Source of the DNA: UBA6627 sp965248675
Lineage (GTDB): Bacteria; Chloroflexota; Dehalococcoidia; UBA2979
NCBI GenBank assembly: GCA_965248675.1
Contig: CBDFJZ010000008.1
Coordinates: 1,364,001-1,428,000 of the forward strand
Direction of reading: 5' to 3'
DNA length: 64,000 nt
The notes beneath the pieces are model-generated. The model made no database searches. It was not told the DNA's origin and saw only the letters and a program-made list of their open reading frames with translations. The position numbers and the translations under genes were made by a program. Below, in pieces: positions 42,747-51,155 of the stretch (position 1 is the first letter of the stretch; each line of letters starts with the position of its first letter).

Positions 42747-42769
42747 CGCTTCCCATTCGGTGGCGGCGT

Positions 42770-42775
42770 TAGGCT
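42770..42775 (+). promoter_or_regulatory. -10 box 6 nt before ATG 42782
   Basis: TAGGCT, six bases, ATG. No ribosome site between; probable leaderless start. Confidence 0.4.
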
Positions 42776-42781
42776 TCCGCC

Positions 42782-43558
42782 ATGGAGCGCCTGTTGTCCC
42801 TTGCCATCGCCACGACACTCGCCCTCGTCGCGACGACCGTTGCCTCGGTCACCTTCCTCCAGTTCCGGGCCTACAACGACGACCCGGGCGTCCCGATCGT
42901 GCCCCTCGAGCTCTCCGAACGAACGACCTTCGCGGCGGGCATCACCTCCCAGTTCGTGAACTGGGCGCCCGCGCCACCTCAGGACCCGGCTCGACCGGAG
43001 GGGCCGCTCCCCACCCACATGCGCACCTTCGTCGAATCCGGTGCCGCAATCGAGCCGATCCCGGGCGCCCCCACGCAAACCGATCGCGCCATGGTCCTCG
43101 ATTTCAGACAGGGTTCGGCGCTCCCAGGGCCGCTCACGGAACGAATCGCGGTCTTCGTTGGCACGATCGCCTGCACGGACGTTCGCTTCGCCGAGGTGTC
43201 GCCTCCAATCATCCTGCTTGGTGCGGTCGGCCAGCCGGACGCCTGCAGCACCGAGGGCTCTGAGATCACCTTCCTGCAGATCTTCACCTCGGGGCAGGTC
43301 TGGCAACTATTCGAGGAGACGAGCTTCGCCGCCGGAAGCACCTATGAGTTGACGAACTGGGCGCCCCAGCCGCCCCACAGCGCACTCCCGGGCTACATGC
43401 AGTCGTTCCTCGACGCCGGCGCGGTCATCCAGCCCGCCGGCAGTGGCAACGCGGGACTTAAGGGCAGCCGGACCTCGCCGCCGGCGACCGTGACCGCGCT
43501 GACCACGATCCTGTTCCTCGCCACGGCGCGCCGCCTGACCGCGGGTCGTCCCGACTGA
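42782..43558 (+). CDS. Secreted protein with two copies of a TFLQ/NWAP repeat
   Basis: 258 residues. A hydrophobic N-terminus (about 5-22) looks like a signal or anchor. Two related segments follow, about 23-95 and 162-220, sharing TFLQ, T.FAAG.T, NWAP.PP, LP..M..F...GA.I.P and a final Gly. Between them lie Cys131 and Cys155, possibly a disulfide. The C-terminus is Pro-Pro, a hydrophobic stretch (about 237-248) and Arg-Arg, resembling a sorting tail. I recognise no family. The gene seems leaderless. Confidence 0.7.
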   Translation: MERLLSLAIATTLALVATTVASVTFLQFRAYNDDPGVPIVPLELSERTTFAAGITSQFVNWAPAPPQDPARPEGPLPTHMRTFVESGAAIEPIPGAPTQTDRAMVLDFRQGSALPGPLTERIAVFVGTIACTDVRFAEVSPPIILLGAVGQPDACSTEGSEITFLQIFTSGQVWQLFEETSFAAGSTYELTNWAPQPPHSALPGYMQSFLDAGAVIQPAGSGNAGLKGSRTSPPATVTALTTILFLATARRLTAGRPD

Positions 43559-43569
43559 GGGCCCCGCGG

Positions 43570-43779
43570 GTGCGCGTCGATGATCACGCCACGATGCCGG
43601 CGCTCCCGTTCGACCCCGTGCAGCTCGCCCCCGCCCTGCCCGACGTGATCGCGGCGATCGCGCTGGCGTTTGTCCTCGCCGTCGTGACCTTCCGCCCGCC
43701 GAAGGCCCCCAGCATGCAAGAGGCGCTGGCGGCCATGGCCCAGGTGCAAGACGTCGACCCCGAGGACGACGGCTCCTAG
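43570..43779 (+). CDS. Small single-helix membrane protein
   Basis: Up to 69 residues (GTG 43570; ATG 43594 is possible). One hydrophobic helix (about 22-42, LPDVIAAIALAFVLAVVTF) is followed by a cytoplasmic tail rich in Met, Ala, Gln and ending in acidic residues. It lies 11 bp after the repeat protein and may be its membrane partner. Confidence 0.45.
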   Translation: MRVDDHATMPALPFDPVQLAPALPDVIAAIALAFVLAVVTFRPPKAPSMQEALAAMAQVQDVDPEDDGS

Positions 43780-43819
43780 CTCCTTGATCCGGTAGTCTCC
43801 CCTCGCCCAGGGAGGCCTC

Positions 43820-44983
43820 ATGGACTTCGATCTCTCCGAGGAACACCAGCTGATCCGGCAGACCGCGCGGCGCGTGGCCCGCGAGGTGGTCGCGCCACGC
43901 GCCGCCGAGGTGGACGCGACCGGCGAGTACCCGGAGGACTACTTCCAGGCGTTCAAGCAAGCGGATCTGCTGGGGATCACGCTGCCCACCGAGGTGGGCG
44001 GCTCCGACGCGGGGACGCTCGCGCTCGCGCTCGCCGTCGAGGAGGTTGCCAAGTACGACTGCTCGGCGGGGCTGATGCTGCTGCTGTCGTCGCTCTCCAC
44101 GCACACCGTGAAGTTCTTCGGCACGGACGCTCAGAAGCGTGACTACATCGGCCCGGTGGCGCACGGTGAGAAGAAGGCCGCGTTCTGCCTGACCGAGCCG
44201 GACGCCGGATCGGACGTCGCGAACCTCCAGGCGCGCGCCACGCGCGACGGCGACGAGTACGTCATCAAGGGGCAGAAGTGCTACATCTCCGGCGGCCCGA
44301 ACGCCGACCAGCTCGTCGTCTTCGCCAAGACCGAGCCGGAAAACCCGCGTTCGCTCAACGCCTTCATCGTCGATACCGACATGCCCGGGTTCGAGGTGAC
44401 GTCAGTCGACCGGAAGATGGGCGTACGCGGCATACCGACGGGCGTGCTCACGTTCGACGACGTGCGCGTGCCGGCGGCGAACATCGTCGGGGGTGAGGAA
44501 GGCCTCGGCATGCGTGCGCCACTGACGACGCTCAACTCGCTGCGGCCGATCGTCGGTGCACGCGGCGTCGGGCTCGCCGAGGGCGCGCTGCACTACGCGC
44601 TGGAGTTCGCCCGCGAGCGGCGCGCCTTCGGTGGGCCGCTGACCGATCTGCAGGCGATCCAGATGAAGTTCGCCTCGATGTCGATCGACATCGAGGCGGC
44701 GCGGATGCTCGTCTACCAGGGCGCCTGGATGATCGACCAGGGCCGCTTCGGGCCGGAGCATGGCCACATGCTGTCGGTGGCGAAGGCGCACGCCACGGAG
44801 ATGGCGAACCGCGTGGCGTCGCAGGCGCTGCAGGTGCTGGGCGGACAGGGCTACATGATGGATCACCCGCTGGAGCGCCACTACCGCGACGCGCGCCAGC
44901 TCATGATCGTCGAGGGCACGTCTGAGATTCAGCGCCTGGTGATCTCGCGGGCGCTGATGGACCGCAACCTGGTCTATGCCTAG
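43820..44983 (+). CDS. Acyl-CoA dehydrogenase
   Basis: FAD enzyme of 387 residues, first step of acyl-CoA beta-oxidation or of a branched-chain/aromatic acid pathway. AGGGAGG precedes the ATG. Signatures: AFCLTEPDAGSDVANLQ, QVLGGQGYMMDHPLERHYRD and IVEGTSEIQRLVISR, with the catalytic Glu at about 365. Chain length specificity is not readable. Confidence 0.95.
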   Translation: MDFDLSEEHQLIRQTARRVAREVVAPRAAEVDATGEYPEDYFQAFKQADLLGITLPTEVGGSDAGTLALALAVEEVAKYDCSAGLMLLLSSLSTHTVKFFGTDAQKRDYIGPVAHGEKKAAFCLTEPDAGSDVANLQARATRDGDEYVIKGQKCYISGGPNADQLVVFAKTEPENPRSLNAFIVDTDMPGFEVTSVDRKMGVRGIPTGVLTFDDVRVPAANIVGGEEGLGMRAPLTTLNSLRPIVGARGVGLAEGALHYALEFARERRAFGGPLTDLQAIQMKFASMSIDIEAARMLVYQGAWMIDQGRFGPEHGHMLSVAKAHATEMANRVASQALQVLGGQGYMMDHPLERHYRDARQLMIVEGTSEIQRLVISRALMDRNLVYA

Positions 44984-45037
44984 CGGCTACGCGATGTCCG
45001 GCGGCCGATCGCGACGATGTGTCGAAGGGGAGCCGGC

Positions 45038-45872
45038 GTGGCTTCAGCCGATACCAGCGCCCGCCCGCGCGGCGTGTTGCGTCGCCTGGGATTCGAAGCG
45101 AGGCGAATCCGGCTCGTCGCCCAACGCGCGAACACTCACTGGGTAGCCGACGGGGCGGATGGGCGAGTCGTGCTGCGCCGCCACGCGGCCGGCCGCTCGC
45201 TCGAAGACGTGGCCTACGAGCACCGGCTCCTCCACCACCTCGCCGACCGAGGCTGGCTGGTCGCCACACCTCTCGAACCTCCGCTCATGTCGGCCGGTTT
45301 CGTCTCGTGTGTATTCCCCTACCTGCCCGGGCGCCGTGCTGCTCCCCGATCGTTGGTCGGGACGCTCACAGAACAACGCAAGCGCGGCGGGATGTTGGCG
45401 CGCCTCCATCGGGACCTGCTCAGCCTCGTCGAGGCGGGACAGCGCCCTGGGTGGCGTCGGGCAGACGAAGGGCTTTTCGATCGTCCAGGCAGACCGCCAG
45501 TGGAACCGCACGAACGCCTCGCCACATTACTTCCCCACGCTCCGCCGCCGATCGTCATCCACGGCGATCTGGCACCGTGAAACATCAGGTACGTACGCGG
45601 CACCGTCTCAGCCGTTCTTGACTTTGACGCCGCCCACCTCGACCTGCGGGTAACCGACTTCGCGCTGTCGTGGCGGGGACGTACACGACGAGGTCATCCG
45701 CGGGTACGAGGAAGTGTCGCCGCTCGAACCGATCGAGCGGGAGCTCGTTATCCCCGTGTACTGGGCATGGGTGATCGGGTCCGCAGTCGCCGGCATTGAG
45801 GCTGGCGCGACGGGGGCCGAGTGGGCCGTGAGACATCTACTTCGCACCGAACTCGACGCGACCGTCTCGTAA
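45038..45872 (+). pseudogene. Broken aminoglycoside-phosphotransferase-like kinase
   Basis: GTG 45038 follows GGGGAG. The frame reads an APH-type kinase to the catalytic loop IVIHGDLAP and then hits TGA (45578-45580) where a Trp codon is expected. The same frame resumes NIRYVRGTVSAVLDFDAAHL with the metal-binding Asp and continues to FALSW. At the GGGG run 45675-45678 one extra base shifts the frame, after which HDEVIRGYEEVSPLEPIERE runs to a stop at 45872. A nonsense change and a +1 shift argue for a dead gene, although the G-run could be an assembly error. Confidence 0.8.
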
Positions 45873-45913
45873 CCAGGCCGCAGAACGAGCAGGTCTTCTA
45901 TTCGTTCCCGCGT

Positions 45914-47071
45914 CTACCGACCCCCGGTACCGGTCGCCTCCGCTTGGGCCGCCGCTTCGGCCTCGATCGGGTCGTAGGGCCGGCGGGCAGCCTCGAGCCA
46001 GGCGGGCCAGGCCTCCTTGGGCGCGCCGTCGGACTGCTGGAGGCCGAGCGTGGCCACCAGATCCTCGGGCGGCGCGGTCGCGTAGGCGAGGTCGCGCGCG
46101 ATCAACCAGATCAGCAGCGAGGCTCCGAGGTCGTCGGCGTCTTCGAAGAGCCGCTGAAGGAACCGCCGCTGCTCCGCGGGGGTAGAGGCGTTGATGCCCT
46201 CGCGACCGACGCCGGAGGCGTATCCGGCGGAGATGAAGGCGATCGGCAGGTCCGTCCGTTCGCCGATCTGCGCGTAGTAGAAGGGCTGCACTTTGCGCGC
46301 GACCGCGAACGCGAACGAGGGATAGGTGGTGATCCCGAACTGATCGAGGCGACCCTCGAAGTCGTCGAGCAGCTCCCAGCGCGCGGTGTGCGGCGGCAGC
46401 CACGGGATCACGCCGAGCAGCTCCTCGTACTGGAAGCTGGTGAGCACCTTCGTCTCCGGGACGGCCGCCTTCACCGCGTCGTAGGTCTCCGAGTAGATCG
46501 ACACGAACTCCGTGTACGCCTCGGGATTGCGTTCGAAGACGACGTTCACCTCGTGCCCGATCACGAGGTAGGCGGGGCGAACGTTGCGCGCGACGAACAG
46601 CGCGTCGGCGAGCAGCGCCTGCCGCAGCTCGCCGTCGGCGAGCGTGCGCCCGGTGTGCGACTCGGGGAGTCCGCGCAGATCGGAGCGCGTCGCCGGATCG
46701 AACGGATCGAGGACGTAGACGAGTTGGAGCTCGCGAGCGGCGGCGGCGCGTTTCTCCGCCAGCGTCTGCGATCGCAGCGCCTCGGAGATGGTCGCGCCCG
46801 GGAGGAAGTCGCCCCAGGCAGGCGGCCGCTGGAGCAATAGCGACTCGCCGTGCTCGGCCGCGAGATCGTAGGTCTCGAGGTAGGCGCGCTCGGTCAGCTC
46901 GGCGGGGAGCGCGGAGAACCCCAGCAGGTAGCCGCGAGCCAGTCCGGCCGGTGTCTCCGAAGCGAGCGGAGCGGATGGAGCGGGGGTCGCCTCTTCCACG
47001 TGGCAGCCCGCCGCTCCGACGGCGACGAGCAACATGATCGACAGCAACCAACGTCGGTTGTCGCGCAACAT
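45914..47071 (-). CDS. Lipoprotein with glycosidase-like TIM-barrel domain
   Basis: From ATG 47071, 385 residues. The signal ends VAVGAAGC, a lipobox, so Cys22 or so would be lipidated and the protein anchored outside. The body resembles GH-type barrels of the GH53/GH39 kind: YLVIGHEVNVVF has an acid/base-like Glu, but the place where a nucleophile Glu is usual reads PIAFISAGYASG with no acidic residue. It may be inactive or use another residue. Substrate unknown. Confidence 0.6.
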   Translation of the reverse strand: MLRDNRRWLLSIMLLVAVGAAGCHVEEATPAPSAPLASETPAGLARGYLLGFSALPAELTERAYLETYDLAAEHGESLLLQRPPAWGDFLPGATISEALRSQTLAEKRAAAARELQLVYVLDPFDPATRSDLRGLPESHTGRTLADGELRQALLADALFVARNVRPAYLVIGHEVNVVFERNPEAYTEFVSIYSETYDAVKAAVPETKVLTSFQYEELLGVIPWLPPHTARWELLDDFEGRLDQFGITTYPSFAFAVARKVQPFYYAQIGERTDLPIAFISAGYASGVGREGINASTPAEQRRFLQRLFEDADDLGASLLIWLIARDLAYATAPPEDLVATLGLQQSDGAPKEAWPAWLEAARRPYDPIEAEAAAQAEATGTGGR

Positions 47072-47218
47072 CGATCGATTGTCTGACCCGGTGGCACTGC
47101 CGATCAAATCCCAGCTGACGACCGGCACCGCGGGAACCGTGAAGATCAGGGCGGCGGAGGGTCGGCGCTAGGGGACACCCGCGCGAGCGGGCGAGCGACC
47201 GGCGGCAACGATCGCAGG

Positions 47219-47452
47219 ATGGAGACGATCGAGACGACGACCCTCGCGGAGGTCCAGGGCGCGCTCGGCGCGGTCGCCTCGCGGGGCGAGGCGAAAGCCG
47301 CGATTCGCCGCGCGGCGAAGCTGATCGGCGTCAGCGGAGGCGAGCCGCTCGGGATCCGGGAGCTGGTCAGGCTGTGCTCCGCGCTCGCCGCCGAGGGCGG
47401 AGCGATCCAACAGCTCGCGGAGCAGATCGCCGGAGACGCGCTGCAGGACTAA
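47219..47452 (+). CDS. Small uncharacterised protein
   Basis: 77 residues (METIETTTLAEVQGALGAVA to IAGDALQD), soluble, Ala/Gly/Glu-rich and probably helical. No family recognised. Its stop overlaps that of the next, opposite gene by 4 bp. Confidence 0.5.
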   Translation: METIETTTLAEVQGALGAVASRGEAKAAIRRAAKLIGVSGGEPLGIRELVRLCSALAAEGGAIQQLAEQIAGDALQD

Positions 47453-47919
47453 GGGCGCTCGTCCTCGTCAAACATCGCCTCGCGGGCGACGTCGCCCCAG
47501 GAAAACAGCGCCGCCGCGAAGCGGATGCCAGGCGCGCCGGCCTCGAGCTCGCGGTTCAGCGCGTCGAGCGGCACCTGTCGCAGGAACGCCTCCAGCCGAT
47601 CGCCGATGCCTTCGTCGCTGTAGAAGTCGACCGGACGAAAGACGCCGAAGGTGGTCGAGGCGAGCGGATCGCCGCCAGGGGTCGCGCAGGCAACCGCCAG
47701 CGCGAGCTGATCGATGCCGTACGGCCGGCGGATCGAATCGATCCGTTCGCGGCACCAGTCGCGCATGTCCTCGGCGAGTCGATCGATCTGTGCGCTCCCG
47801 ATCGAGGGCGCGTCGAGCGTCCAGTCGCCCTTCGACAGGCCGGTGCCGGCACGGATCGATTCCTCGATGCGGCGCCGCACGGGGTCGGGGCGCCAGCGTT
47901 GTAACAGGTCGGCGATCAC
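47449..47919 (-). CDS. Uncharacterised protein
   Basis: GTG 47919 is chosen for the GGGAGGG 6 nt upstream; it gives 156 residues starting VIADLLQRWRPDPVRRRIEE. Contains IDRLAEDMRDWCRERIDSIR and FGVFRPVDFYSDEGIGDRLE. No signal or membrane segment. Not recognised. Confidence 0.55.
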   Translation of the reverse strand: MIADLLQRWRPDPVRRRIEESIRAGTGLSKGDWTLDAPSIGSAQIDRLAEDMRDWCRERIDSIRRPYGIDQLALAVACATPGGDPLASTTFGVFRPVDFYSDEGIGDRLEAFLRQVPLDALNRELEAGAPGIRFAAALFSWGDVAREAMFDEDERP

Positions 47920-48077
47920 CGCGGGCCCTCCCGAACACGACCGTGGTTCGTTACCTAGGGGAATACCCTGCTGAATCATCGGCACGGTTCGGCTCACCCC
48001 CAGCGTCGGGGGCGGTGGATCAGCACACGGTCAGGTTCGACCGCGGCCGTCAGCCATCGGCGATCAAGTGCGGCCGG

Positions 48078-48083
48078 TAGAAT
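48078..48083 (+). promoter_or_regulatory. -10 box 6 nt before ATG 48090
   Basis: TAGAAT, six bases, ATG; probable leaderless start of the three-gene run that follows. Confidence 0.45.
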
Positions 48084-48089
48084 GCGCGG

Positions 48090-48530
48090 ATGGACGGCGG
48101 CCCCGGCTCAGACGTGGACGCGGTACGTGCGGTGCTGGCCGAGCACGATCACGCGCTGCTGCGGTTCGAGATGGTCGCCCACCGCCTGCTGATCGACTTC
48201 CGCAGCAGCAGCGAGGCTGAGCCGGCCGCCCACGTGCTGGAACCGACGCGGTCGCTGCGGGAGCGGATTGCCACGATCCGACGCGCCCGCCCGACGCTGC
48301 CGGTGCCCGAGGAGTTGCAGATCGTCGGCTGGTCGCTGCGGGTCCGCTCGCTTGAGCGGCTCGGCCTGCTCGAGGTGGTCCGCGAACGGTTCGCCCGCGA
48401 CGGCTCGCCCGCGGCGCTCGCGCAGCTCGATGCGGCGATCGACCGGCTCGAGGCGCTCGAACGCGAGGAGTTCCGGCGCGCGATCACTGGCGACGGCTAC
48501 CGAACGCTCTGGCCAGCGCGCAGCTCGTAG
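48090..48530 (+). CDS. Uncharacterised helical protein
   Basis: 146 residues, highly charged, predicted all-alpha with leucine-rich amphipathic helices (VLAEHDHALLRFEMVAHRLL; LDAAIDRLEALEREEFRRAI). No family recognised. First gene of a plus-strand run with a zincin and a TiaS-like protein. Confidence 0.6.
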   Translation: MDGGPGSDVDAVRAVLAEHDHALLRFEMVAHRLLIDFRSSSEAEPAAHVLEPTRSLRERIATIRRARPTLPVPEELQIVGWSLRVRSLERLGLLEVVRERFARDGSPAALAQLDAAIDRLEALEREEFRRAITGDGYRTLWPARSS

Positions 48531-48544
48531 CCGTCCGCCATTCG

Positions 48545-48901
48545 ATGCAACGCGATCGCTTTCGCCGCCTCGTCCAGCGCGCCCTCCGTGATCTGCCGGC
48601 CGCCGCGCGCGATCAGCTTAACAACGTGGAGGTGGTGATCGAACGCGAGCCGGGCGCGGAGGACCTGGAGGGAGCCGCGGATGGCACCTCGTTGTTCGGT
48701 CTGTACGTGGGGATCCCGCTGGTCGATCGCTCCGACTACCACCTGACCCTGCCCGACCGTATCGTCATCTTTCAGGGGCCCCTGGAGCGCGCGTTTCACT
48801 CGCGCGATATCCCCGAGCAGGTGCGCATCACCGTCGTGCACGAGATCGCGCACCACTTCGGGATCAGCGACGAGCGGCTGCACGAGCTCGGGTACGAGTA
48901 G
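48545..48901 (+). CDS. Zincin-like metallopeptidase (DUF1025-type)
   Basis: 118 residues. The zinc-binding motif VVHEIAHHFGISDERLHELG near the C-terminus (HExxHxxG.s.e.l.elG) and the preceding GLYVGIPLVDR and IVIFQGPLER are typical of a small family of bacterial zincins. Substrate unknown. It lies 14 bp after the previous gene. Confidence 0.88.
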   Translation: MQRDRFRRLVQRALRDLPAAARDQLNNVEVVIEREPGAEDLEGAADGTSLFGLYVGIPLVDRSDYHLTLPDRIVIFQGPLERAFHSRDIPEQVRITVVHEIAHHFGISDERLHELGYE

Positions 48902-48938
48902 CCGAGCCCTCACCGCCGGCAGAACATTCGGAGAGCGC

Positions 48939-49673
48939 GTGGTCCACGAACGCTTCGTGATCGGGATCGACGACACGGACGATCAGGACGGCCGCGGCAC
49001 GAGCAAGCTTGGACGCGCCTGGGGGGCGGCGATTGAGGCCGAAGGTTTCGGGGCGACGCGGGGCGTGACGCGCCACCAGCTCTGGCAAAGCCCGAAGGTC
49101 GATGCGACGAATCACAACCGCGCGGTGGCGATCGCCGTGGAGACGGAGCGAACCGCGCTCGACCTCGAAGACCACGTGGTCGACTTCGTTCGCGAGCACG
49201 CCTCGACGGAGGCGAACCCCGCGATCGGCATCCTTTCGCGACACACGGACATGCCGCACGCGCTGGCCTGGGGCCGCCGCGCGCAGCAGGAACTGCTCAA
49301 GCTGGCGGACGCCGAGCGCTACGCGACCGAGTCGAACGTGCTGTTGCGCGGACTCGGCGGGAACCGCAGCGGGATGATCGGCGCGCTGGCGGCGGTGGGC
49401 CTCCACGCGGGCGGCAAGGACGGGCTGTTCGTCCAACTGGCAGGCATCCGCGAGCTGGAGGGGCGCGTCACCGCGGGCCAGATCCGCGAACGATCGGCGC
49501 TCGTGCACGTGGTCGACGAGGACACCGGCGAGGAGCTCGACCGGGACGACCTCGTGGACACCGGGAACTGGGTGCGGCCGCGGATGACCGAGGACGAACC
49601 GGTGCTGCTGACCCGCCGCTCGCCCGACGAGCGCAAGCTCTGGCTGCCGGTCGATCGGCGGCCCTCGAGCTAA
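48939..49673 (+). CDS. TiaS-like protein (tRNA-Ile2 agmatinyl-cytidine synthetase FLD-like domain)
   Basis: GTG 48939, 244 residues. It opens VIGIDDTDDQDGRGTSKLGR, the nucleotide motif of archaeal TiaS and its bacterial relatives, and has GILSRHTDMPHALAWGRRAQ and LRGLGGNRSGMIGALAAVGL. The OB-fold and zinc-ribbon domains of archaeal TiaS are absent. In archaea TiaS modifies C34 of tRNA-Ile; bacteria use TilS for that, so another substrate is likely here. Function is unknown. Confidence 0.75.
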   Translation: MVHERFVIGIDDTDDQDGRGTSKLGRAWGAAIEAEGFGATRGVTRHQLWQSPKVDATNHNRAVAIAVETERTALDLEDHVVDFVREHASTEANPAIGILSRHTDMPHALAWGRRAQQELLKLADAERYATESNVLLRGLGGNRSGMIGALAAVGLHAGGKDGLFVQLAGIRELEGRVTAGQIRERSALVHVVDEDTGEELDRDDLVDTGNWVRPRMTEDEPVLLTRRSPDERKLWLPVDRRPSS

Positions 49674-50839
49674 CAATCGCCTCGGCCGAGCATCGACCGC
49701 GCGACGAGCCGCTCGGCGGCGGCCCGCACCGGGCCGCCGCCGAGCGCGATCGCGGCTTCCACGCTGACGTCCGACGGCGCCGAGGCCTCCGCGTCGCTCA
49801 CCCCGTCCGGCAGGCCATCGACCAGCCCCGCGACGGCGATGCACGGCCGATCGAGCTCCGCTGCCAGCGCGGCGACGTGGGCGACGGCTTTGCCGTACCC
49901 GGTCTGAGCGTCGATCGAACCTTCGCCGGTCACGACGAGGTCGGCGTCCGCGATCGCGCGGCGCAGGTCCACGAGATCCGCGACGAGGGCCGCGCCGGAC
50001 TCGATGCCCGCCTCGCCACCCGCGGCGCGGATCGCCGCGAGCAGCCCGACCGGTAGTCCGCCGCCGCCGCCGGCGCCAGAAAGATCGGCGAGCGCCAGGC
50101 CCAGATCGGACTCGACGCGCGCCGCCCAGCGCCCGAGCGCGGCGTCGAAGGCCGGCAGCTCCCAGTCGCGCACGCCCTTCTGAGGACCGTAGATCGCGGT
50201 CGCGCCCTCGATGCCGAGCAGCGGATTCGTCACGTCGACCGCGACGCGTAGCTCAACCTCGGCGAGCGCGCGCAGCCGATCGGTGCGCTCGATGGTCTCG
50301 AGGCGGATCAGTCCGAGCACGCCCTCGGGAACCTCGGCGCCGGCGTGATCGAGGAGGCGCAGGCCGAGCGCGCGGGCGGCGCCGGCGCCACCGTCGTTGG
50401 TTCCAGTCCCACCGACGCCAACGACGATCCGCCGGGCGCCTCGTTCGAGGGCGTCCGCAACCAGCTCGCCGACGCCGCGCGTTGCCGCGAGCCCCGGTCG
50501 CCGATCCTCGGGCGCGACGAGCACGAGGCCGCACGCGGCCGACGACTCGATCACCGCCGACACGGGGTCATGGTCGCCCCGCAGCGCGTACACGGCGCGC
50601 TGCGGGGCGCCAAGCGGACCGGTCACCTCGGTCACCACGCGCTGCGCGCCGGTAGCCTCGAGGCAGGCGGCGACAGTACCCGGACCGCCGTCGCCGATCG
50701 GTAGCTTGCGCACCGCCACGCGATCCTCGAGCGCTGCTCGCGCGCCCTCGGCGATAGCGTGCGCGGCCTCGGCGGCAGTAAGGGAGCCTTTGAACTCCTG
50801 CGGGCAGACGAGAATCCGCGGCCGGGCGTCGTCCGCCAC
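49670..50839 (-). CDS. Glycerate kinase (GlxK/GarK type)
   Basis: 389 residues from GTG 50839. The N-terminus (ILVCPQEFKGSLTAAEAAHA) and LPIGDGGPGTVAA, IVVGVGGTGTNDGGAGAARA and VTGEGSIDAQTGYGKA are the class signatures. Phosphorylates glycerate to 2- or 3-phosphoglycerate. The Gly-rich loop LSGAGGGGGLPVGLL is present. Its last 4 bp overlap the end of the convergent TiaS-like gene. Confidence 0.92.
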   Translation of the reverse strand: MADDARPRILVCPQEFKGSLTAAEAAHAIAEGARAALEDRVAVRKLPIGDGGPGTVAACLEATGAQRVVTEVTGPLGAPQRAVYALRGDHDPVSAVIESSAACGLVLVAPEDRRPGLAATRGVGELVADALERGARRIVVGVGGTGTNDGGAGAARALGLRLLDHAGAEVPEGVLGLIRLETIERTDRLRALAEVELRVAVDVTNPLLGIEGATAIYGPQKGVRDWELPAFDAALGRWAARVESDLGLALADLSGAGGGGGLPVGLLAAIRAAGGEAGIESGAALVADLVDLRRAIADADLVVTGEGSIDAQTGYGKAVAHVAALAAELDRPCIAVAGLVDGLPDGVSDAEASAPSDVSVEAAIALGGGPVRAAAERLVARSMLGRGDC

Positions 50840-50842
50840 CGG

Positions 50843-51019
50843 TCAGACTCCCCAGCCGAACCAGAGCCGCAGCACGGCGCTGATCAGGATCGCGGCGACG
50901 TAGGCGAACCCGACTCGCTTGGCGTGAAAGCCAATCCGGCGCAGGCGAGCCGGCGCGAACAGCACCAGGTATCCGACGAAGACCAGCGAGACGATCAGCA
51001 AGATCCGGAAGAGGGACAT
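50843..51019 (-). CDS. Small membrane protein
   Basis: 58 residues from ATG 51019, with two hydrophobic helices (about 4-22 and 40-56) joined by a basic loop LRRIGFHAKRVG. No family recognised. Stops 3 bp before the glycerate kinase start. Confidence 0.5.
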   Translation of the reverse strand: MSLFRILLIVSLVFVGYLVLFAPARLRRIGFHAKRVGFAYVAAILISAVLRLWFGWGV

Positions 51020-51081
51020 GCGCGCGGCCTCCGCTTGCCGCCCGATCCTAGCGGAGACGGCTGAGTGCGCATCCCTGGACA

Positions 51082-51110
51082 TTGACAAGAACACTTGTTC
51101 TAACTACGCT
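51082..51110 (+). promoter_or_regulatory. Promoter with LexA-like palindrome
   Basis: TTGACA (51082-51087), a 17-bp spacer, TACGCT (51105-51110). The spacer starts with the perfect palindrome AGAACACTTGTTCT (51088-51101), which holds GAAC-N4-GTTC, the core of LexA boxes in Gram-positive-type bacteria. A bound repressor here would block the promoter. The downstream gene starts at 51156. Confidence 0.65.
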
Positions 51111-51155
51111 CAGCTTCTGCCATAGCACATTTGTACGGATTGAGCGGGACGACCC

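Noticed and set aside
40707..42818. 703-codon open frame antisense to the double CoA-transferase
   Set aside because: Shadow of a real gene with complete domains; biased Arg/His/Gln composition and no motif.
45578..45580. TGA read as Trp or as a programmed recoding site
   Set aside because: TGA is the normal stop of many genes here (for example ispD, rpoB and the leader ORF), there is no SECIS-like context, and a second lesion lies downstream.
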